Shown here: piece after piece, positions 18,359 through 22,940 of the stretch
Position numbering within the stretch: the stretch's first letter is position 1
Layout: every line of letters starts with the position of its first letter
Source of the DNA: Larix sibirica
Taxonomy: Eukaryota; Streptophyta; Pinopsida; Pinales; Pinaceae
Direction of reading: 5' to 3'
DNA length: 22,940 nucleotides
Assembly (NCBI GenBank): GCA_004151065.3
Contig: NWUY0304422049.1
Location: 1-22,940, forward strand
Translations under genes and position numbers: made by a program
The notes under the pieces: model-generated
What the model was told of the DNA's origin: nothing
Database searches by the model: none
What the model saw: only the letters and a program-made list of their open reading frames with translations

Positions 18359-18868
18359 ATTGCCGAGCATAGCCAATAGCTGATGCGATACCTGGCGCCT
18401 TCTTGTATGCTTGGGAAACTATATAGGATCAATTCTTGTATGCTTTTGAGCCGATGGATTGCTTCGCGTGCAATCAGTTTGTAAACCCATGGATGCCTTC
18501 TTTTAATTGCCTCTATGTGTGCTGTAATACCATGCCATTTTCCCACCATAGGCCATACTTCCTTCAACACCAAGGCCACAACAGCTAGAACTTACCTCAG
18601 GAAGGCGAAGAAGTTGATACACATTCAGGGAGGTGGTGGGGGTTGCCCGGATAGTAATCGATTTTATGATTGATTGATCGATCGAGACTGAATGTCTTCT
18701 GATGAGGGGCGTTCCAACTGATGAGTCTTGCAAGAGAGGCGTCCCCACAAAGCCACTTACCCATCTTACGAAATAGACGTACCCTTATTCATTCACTGAC
18801 AGAATAATTAGCTATATTACTTGATTGCAGCCTCCCCATCATTCCCAGCTCACGTACAGATAAGAAGA

Positions 18869-19230
18869 CGCATTCCCGTATTCCCCCGCCATTCAATTTG
18901 TATTAAGTACGCATTCCCCCAGTCCGTTCAATCCCCATTCTCACATTCTCACATTACCCATTCAATACGCATTCCGTTCACTCCGCACCTGCCATATTCG
19001 GTGTGGAGCGGCCCTACAACGGACGGAAACGGATCCTCAGAGAGAGTTTGGGCCAACGGACGGACGGAACAACGGACGCATCGATACTGATCCGAGATAA
19101 AAGGAAGTATAAGTAGGTTACCCATAGTTGTCATTAAGTAACTTCCCCATAGTTGTTCAGTTCAGTACGATTCAGTTCACTCCGCACCAGCCAACATATA
19201 TATATTCAGGGGTAGGGCTCCAACGGACAG
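18869..19230 (+). repeat. ACGCATTCC repeats and a diverged ~55 bp duplication with CAACGGACGG
   Basis: ACGCATTCC occurs three times (about 18869, 18909 and 18967). The block 18974-19026 (CCGTTCACTCCGCACCTGCC, then ATATTC, then CAACGGACGG) is repeated as 19173-19230 (CAGTTCACTCCGCACCAGCC, then ATATTC, then CAACGGACAG). Between them CCCATAGTTGT occurs twice, at 19121-19131 and 19146-19156. The open frames here are proline-rich by-products of the repeats. Confidence 0.65.
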
Positions 19231-19455
19231 ACGAATCACAGCGAGACCTGCTCAATCCCCATTAATCATTAAAGCCACATTCATTCCCGCTTGACAAATT
19301 ACCCTATCACTTATACCACCTTTCATAACCCTTTAACTTAACGATATGCTACACAGGTTACACAATGAGTTAGTTAGTGAGTGAGTCCGTTAGTCCGTAT
19401 TATGTGGGGGTTACCCAATTGAGATTACACCAGTCAGGTCGAAGTATATTTTTAT

Positions 19456-19574
19456 GCCAATTGGCGCAAGTGGAATCTCGTTTTAGGTTCGGTTCGTTAG
19501 CTAAGTGTAATCGCTAACTAAGGTCCTGCGCCCTTGATCTCTGCCCCTCAAAGAGCTAGCTCTGCGATTGAGGG
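19456..19574. repeat. Cluster of three palindromic elements
   Basis: GCCAATTGGC (19456-19465) is a perfect palindrome. GTTAGC (19496-19501) pairs with GCTAAC (19513-19518). CCCTCAA (19545-19551) pairs with TTGAGGG (19568-19574) and encloses the perfect 12-base palindrome AGAGCTAGCTCT (19552-19563). Three such elements within 120 bases is denser than anywhere else in the window. Confidence 0.6.
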
Positions 19575-20400
19575 AATAATATAGTAGCTCAACCCAGTCA
19601 GTACCTGATCAACCCGGTCAAGTCCTTATAAACCCCTTTCCTTATACATAACCTTTATTTCAGGTAAATCCTTCGATTGTCCTGATTAACCCTTCTAAAA
19701 GGAGCCTCGTAATCTCAATACAATAGTAAATCTTTCAAGTATTAGTTGAGGTATCTCTCTTATTTCATGAATAAGGGCGAAGTCAACCCAGGTGGGAAGG
19801 TCCTTAAGTGCCCCTTACTTAACGAACGAATACCAGGCTTTCAATGACTCTTCCATTATGAATATCTTCTAATTTGAGGGAAGTAGGCTATTTATAAGTG
19901 TAACCCTAATGCCTTTATTGGGGGGAATACTTGCGTTGGATGTGTGCCTGCGTCTGACCTTTTATTATATGAATGTGTGTGTATAACCTAAAGTTTGAAA
20001 GGATGTATGAGTGATAGCAACTCCCTTCCTTTTATGAGCTTATTCAGGACTTGATCCTACCCGCAGTTTACTTTCATGACTTTATTTATTTCCCTTCAAA
20101 ACAAACTTTGATAGGCTTCCCATTTTTGCCACAATCTTCTATATTGCATTCCACAACTACTATATCGCTCAGGGTAGGCTGCGTTCGCTCTCCATAATCG
20201 TTAAAGACCGCGGAAGCTGTACTGCGGTAAAGAAGCTGTTGGAATTGAAACCAAAATGGGGTATTTACTATAGGAGACATAAAGCTACAAGGTTTACTTC
20301 AGCAAGAGTGGGGGAATTCGTTGGAGGGAAAGGTTTGGGTGGGGATTAATAGATAGGCGGATAACAACTTCTTTAATAATATAGGTTCGTACCTCACCCC
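19575..20400. other. Stretch without a supportable gene
   Basis: I see no domain, tRNA or clear repeat here. A minus-strand frame at 20086-20280 (64 codons) has balanced composition but no recognisable motif. The reading frames are otherwise closed. Confidence 0.4.
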
Positions 20401-20416
20401 TCGCTAGAGATAATAA

Positions 20417-20668
20417 GGGCCTGCTGATGAGGGGAGGGAAAGGTCCTACCTGGTCAACTTTTGGAGCTCTGCGCAATGAATGTTAGTTCCCGCATTATAG
20501 CTCCCACCCAACCTTTCATAGTTATGAGTGGGAATAAATAGTTGGTGGCAAAGTACACAAATGGTGTGCCAGGCTTAAACCACCACAAGCTGTATCAGCA
20601 GGCCCCTTACATGGAGCTCTGCGAAGGCTTATAAGGTCAGGTCCTATATATAAAGGTTTTGAGCTATG
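20417..20668. repeat. 12 bp inverted repeat overlaid on a thrice-used GAGCT(C/A)TGCG module
   Basis: GGGCCTGCTGAT (20417-20428) is perfectly mirrored by ATCAGCAGGCCC (20594-20605), and the match extends to 14-15 bp if one G is bulged. TGGAGCTCTGCG occurs at 20462-20473 and 20612-20623, with a variant TTGAGCTATGCG at about 20657. The first and third are both preceded by AGGTCCTA and TTTT, which gives a repeated ~33 bp module. Confidence 0.6.
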
Positions 20669-20905
20669 CGAGCGGGTCTTACCAACTGGACAAGCTTGAG
20701 TTTCCGCCCCCCCGATCAGGCACCAGCTCGACCCATTCTATTGCCCTTAAAGAATTTGGTGAGCCTGCCTGACCTGAATTTACCTCACCGGAGTCCGCCC
20801 TACCTAGTATCGCCCTATCTCACCATCCGCCCCCCTTTAGTTAGTTTCGCACCTCTTAGTTTCGGCCCCCCTTTGCGGGCAGTCATTACTTTAACTTACG
20901 CGAAG

Positions 20906-20945
20906 AGAAGGGTAGGTGCAATGGGAGAAGGGTAGGTGCGATGGG
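20906..20945 (+). repeat. 20 bp tandem duplication
   Basis: AGAAGGGTAGGTGCAATGGG (20906-20925) is followed at once by AGAAGGGTAGGTGCGATGGG (20926-20945), 19 of 20 bases the same. It joins two standard open frames (20666-20935 and 20936-21130). The first is Pro/Leu-rich because its DNA is C-rich; neither is recognised as a gene. Confidence 0.8.
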
Positions 20946-21037
20946 TCCTGACTTTACGCGTAGAAGCTTATGAAAGAGGGAGTAGACGCGGGCGCTATTT
21001 ACCGGAAGGTAGGGTCCTTACATCAGTTAGGCCAATC

Positions 21038-21192
21038 AATTCAAAAGTATGTCTGCGCGGTAATGGTCCTCAACCTACCACAAGTTACCTTACCCAAAGC
21101 TGTCTTATCACGAACCTGTATCATGAATGACTGTCCATAATCAAATATGTCTGTGATAATGGTCTACACCCCGCCTCAATCATAATTACCCT
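21038..21192 (+). repeat. Diverged direct duplication, period about 102
   Basis: TCAAAAGTATGTCTG followed by GGTAATGGTC and ending AGTTACC at about 21038-21086 corresponds to TCAAATATGTCTG, ATAATGGTC and TAATTACC at about 21140-21192. The copies are diverged. Confidence 0.5.
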
Positions 21193-21194
21193 TA

Positions 21195-21480
21195 ATAATT
21201 CTTATTCCTCTACCAACATAAGAAGATTAATTCCTACTCTATTTCTATCCTAATCATATTAATTCTAAATCCTACTCATACAACTAATCCTACTTTTCCT
21301 ACAACTATTTCTATTTTTATCTATACTTTTTTCTCTTATTCTAGATTAATAATACAAAAAGAGAAGCATAAGGAGTTATTCCTACTACTCTAAAACTAAA
21401 AGAGACTAAAACCCTATCCACTTTCCTAGTTCCTAATCATACTTCCAACTTCTACATATCCTTCATAATTGATAAGAGAA
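21195..21480. other. Pyrimidine-rich AT stretch without a gene
   Basis: The plus strand is dominated by CCTAAT, TTCCTACTC and TTTCTAT phrases with very little G. It resembles a drifted simple repeat. No gene, RNA or domain is visible, and no group II intron domain V could be found nearby. Confidence 0.4.
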
Positions 21481-21589
21481 ATTCAGTAGGTCTATAGGAT
21501 AGATAGAGTCTGTTAAAGCTGGCTACCCTATATAGTCTTTGTAGAGCAGCTTGAAAGATTGATATGAAGGTCTTTATTATATACTGTGG

Positions 21590-21667
21590 GAACTACCCTT
21601 ACGTCTGAGATTCATAGTTGCTTGATATGAACTACCCTTACGTCTGAGATTCATATTTGCTTGATCT
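21590..21667 (+). repeat. 39 bp tandem duplication
   Basis: Two units (21590-21628 and 21629-21667) open with GAACTACCCTTACGTCTGAG and end in TTGCTTGAT. They differ at two bases. The high identity indicates a recent duplication. Confidence 0.9.
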
Positions 21668-22539
21668 GACTAGCTTTATGATATGGCTTCTTCTGAAATC
21701 CTTATGATATTAAGTGGAGATCTTTCGCAAGTGGTGATCAAGTGGAGAACAACTAAAGGTGGTGGTGGAGATCATCTTTTGCGAGTATAGTAGATCTAGT
21801 TGGTTGAGCCAGTAGAGCAAGTTAGGTTATAGCAGCAAAGACAGGAGGAGCAGCGGAGGCATTTCGTCTATGTAAATTACAAATGAAACAACACCATGAT
21901 ATGACAAAATGTTTCCATTCCGAAATGACATGTTCCCCTCAACTTGTTCCCATTGCGCTTAGTCCCTATGGTGAGAGAGCATGAAATTACTTGTTACCAT
22001 TCCGACAGACGGTGGAGTCTTAAATTACACATGGTGGAAGTCACTATACAACTTTAGCCATTCAGTCATTATTACTGCTATGAATCCACTTTTCCATATT
22101 TTCACCCTCTCCTCAGATGAATCCTGAAACATGCATGTGAAGTTTCGACCGCGCCCGGGATTATATATAAGACTGGATTTTGTAATTCATTTCATTCCTT
22201 TCTTTTATTTCCTGGCCTCGGCGTTCTTTTATATATCATAAATCTTTCAATCTTGTGTGGTGAAAGAGCCGATTGAGAGGTGAGATAAAGCCTTGCACCT
22301 TCAACTAGCATAAATATACCTGATCTAGACGCCTCCGCCCGCCTCGATTGCATCTTTCACAACCATATGTCTATCCTATCCGATGGTACACCTACATCTG
22401 CCTATTATTGTATCGATGGCACTGCATGCCTACGCCTTTCACCCGCCTGCCTGGAGCTACTTACCCTGGTATGGAGCATCTTGCCATAGCTATGTTTCAA
22501 TAGACATCTTAGCGTAGCCGCTCTTAGAAGATGAGAGAG

Positions 22540-22580
22540 GTGCCTTCCCCTGATGGAAGGGAGGGAAGGGGCCACCTGGG
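22540..22580. repeat. Imperfect hairpin in a purine-rich patch
   Basis: GGTGCCTTCCCC is approximately mirrored by GGGAAGGGGCCACC across GATGGAAGG. It forms a GC-rich imperfect stem just before the hairpin-module cluster. Confidence 0.35.
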
Positions 22581-22707
22581 GAAGTACGAAGGTTTTGACC
22601 TATCTAGAGACTGCCTAATCATTTTGGCATTAAAAGTTAATCTTGATGATTTAATAATTTGTAGTAAAATCTCCCCTAATAGACCTCCTTATGTGGGCAA
22701 AAGACAT

Positions 22708-22902
22708 CATCGCCGTAGAGGGAAGCCCCTCTATAAAAAACCCTCTCCCTCCTGCGGCTGTTAAACCATAGAAAACATCGCCGGCGAGAGAAGCAGAGAA
22801 AATCCCCTCTATAAAACACCATATCGCCGGAAGGTCTTCATACTCATATGTTTAGCAAAATACACAGGTCCGAAGAGGGAAGCCCCTCTATCAATTGTCC
22901 TT
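22708..22902 (+). repeat. Hairpin-bearing repeat module (AGAGGGAAGCCCCTCT), three decayed copies
   Basis: AGAGGGAAGCCCCTCT, a perfect 6 bp stem with an AAGC loop, occurs at 22717-22732 and 22874-22889, each followed by AT. A decayed middle copy near 22775-22815 keeps CATCGCCGGCGAGAGAAGC and then CCCCTCTATAAAA. ATCGCCG precedes the first two copies, and ATCGCCGGAAG recurs at about 22823. The identical hairpins stand out against the diverged spacers. Confidence 0.75.
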
Positions 22903-22940
22903 TTACCTCTCCCTCTGGTCGAGCGTGCTTGCGCACAACC

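Noticed and set aside
20666-21130. Two adjacent plus-strand open frames that look like a small operon.
   Set aside because: The first is Pro/Leu-rich because of C-runs, the junction is a 20 bp tandem duplication, and neither has a recognisable motif.
22262-22300. GAGCCGATTGAGAGGTGAG considered as group II intron domain V.
   Set aside because: Lacks the paired second half (the ACGGTTC-type arm), and no intron 5' end or exon is nearby.
22618-22672. Frame reading CLIILALKVNLDDLIICSK, resembling the reverse transcriptase Y-x-D-D box of Ty3/gypsy or Ty1/copia elements.
   Set aside because: Only about 15 residues fit, the Tyr/Phe before x-D-D is Asn, and no other reverse transcriptase motif lies on either side.

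Overview
This 22.9 kb window has no intact recognisable gene. I found no ribosomal RNA, no tRNA, no standard plant mitochondrial or plastid protein gene, no group II intron core and no CRISPR array. The longest standard-code open frame is about 160 codons and looks like antisense noise. Base composition is mixed (roughly mid-40s % GC by eye). The window is packed with short degenerate direct, tandem and inverted repeats, and the only recognisable protein remnants come from plant nuclear transposons. The best fit is intergenic DNA of a large, repeat-rich land-plant mitochondrial genome (gymnosperm-like, or another lineage with an expanded mitogenome) holding nuclear-derived inserts. Plant nuclear repeat DNA is the main alternative. 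Organism and compartment are inferences.

Layout. 1-960: degenerate minisatellite-like repeats, with three ~90 bp units at 520-758. 1200-2220: a pyrimidine-rich drifted array (GCC-TTT-GCT-like). 2220-3980: little but small palindromes and a 16 bp tandem. 3983-4630: decayed LINE ORF1 (DUF4283 plus CCHC zinc knuckle). 5175-6860: a long plus-strand frame broken almost only by TAA and TAG. 6860-9540: no firm gene, but a G-quadruplex motif and compound inverted repeats. 9600-9975: eight copies of a ~36 bp repeat containing GGTAAAT. 10530-11447 (minus) and 12233-14449 (plus): a divergent pair of decayed proteins. The plus one has plant mobile domain (PMD)-like segments followed by a long coiled coil.

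14.9-19.3 kb: a mosaic of diverged duplications, including two arrays built on a TACTCGGATGGGCTAC-like theme that share the same 3' flank. 19.45-21.2 kb: palindromes and small tandem duplications. 21.6-22.9 kb: a 39 bp tandem and a twice-used 16 nt hairpin module.

Most notable signal: in the remnants at 10.5-14.45 kb, and less certainly at 5.2-6.8 kb, the reading frames are interrupted mainly at TAG and TAA, which are one C-to-T step from the Gln codons CAG and CAA. In the coiled coil, 11 of 12 stops are of this kind, about 18 CAG/CAA codons sit in the same frame, and Leu is mostly CTA rather than CTG. This fits cytosine-methylation decay (CAG to TAG, CTG to CTA) of a nuclear transposon before or after transfer. 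U-to-C RNA editing or UAR=Gln decoding would leave a similar pattern; frameshifts argue against a working gene.
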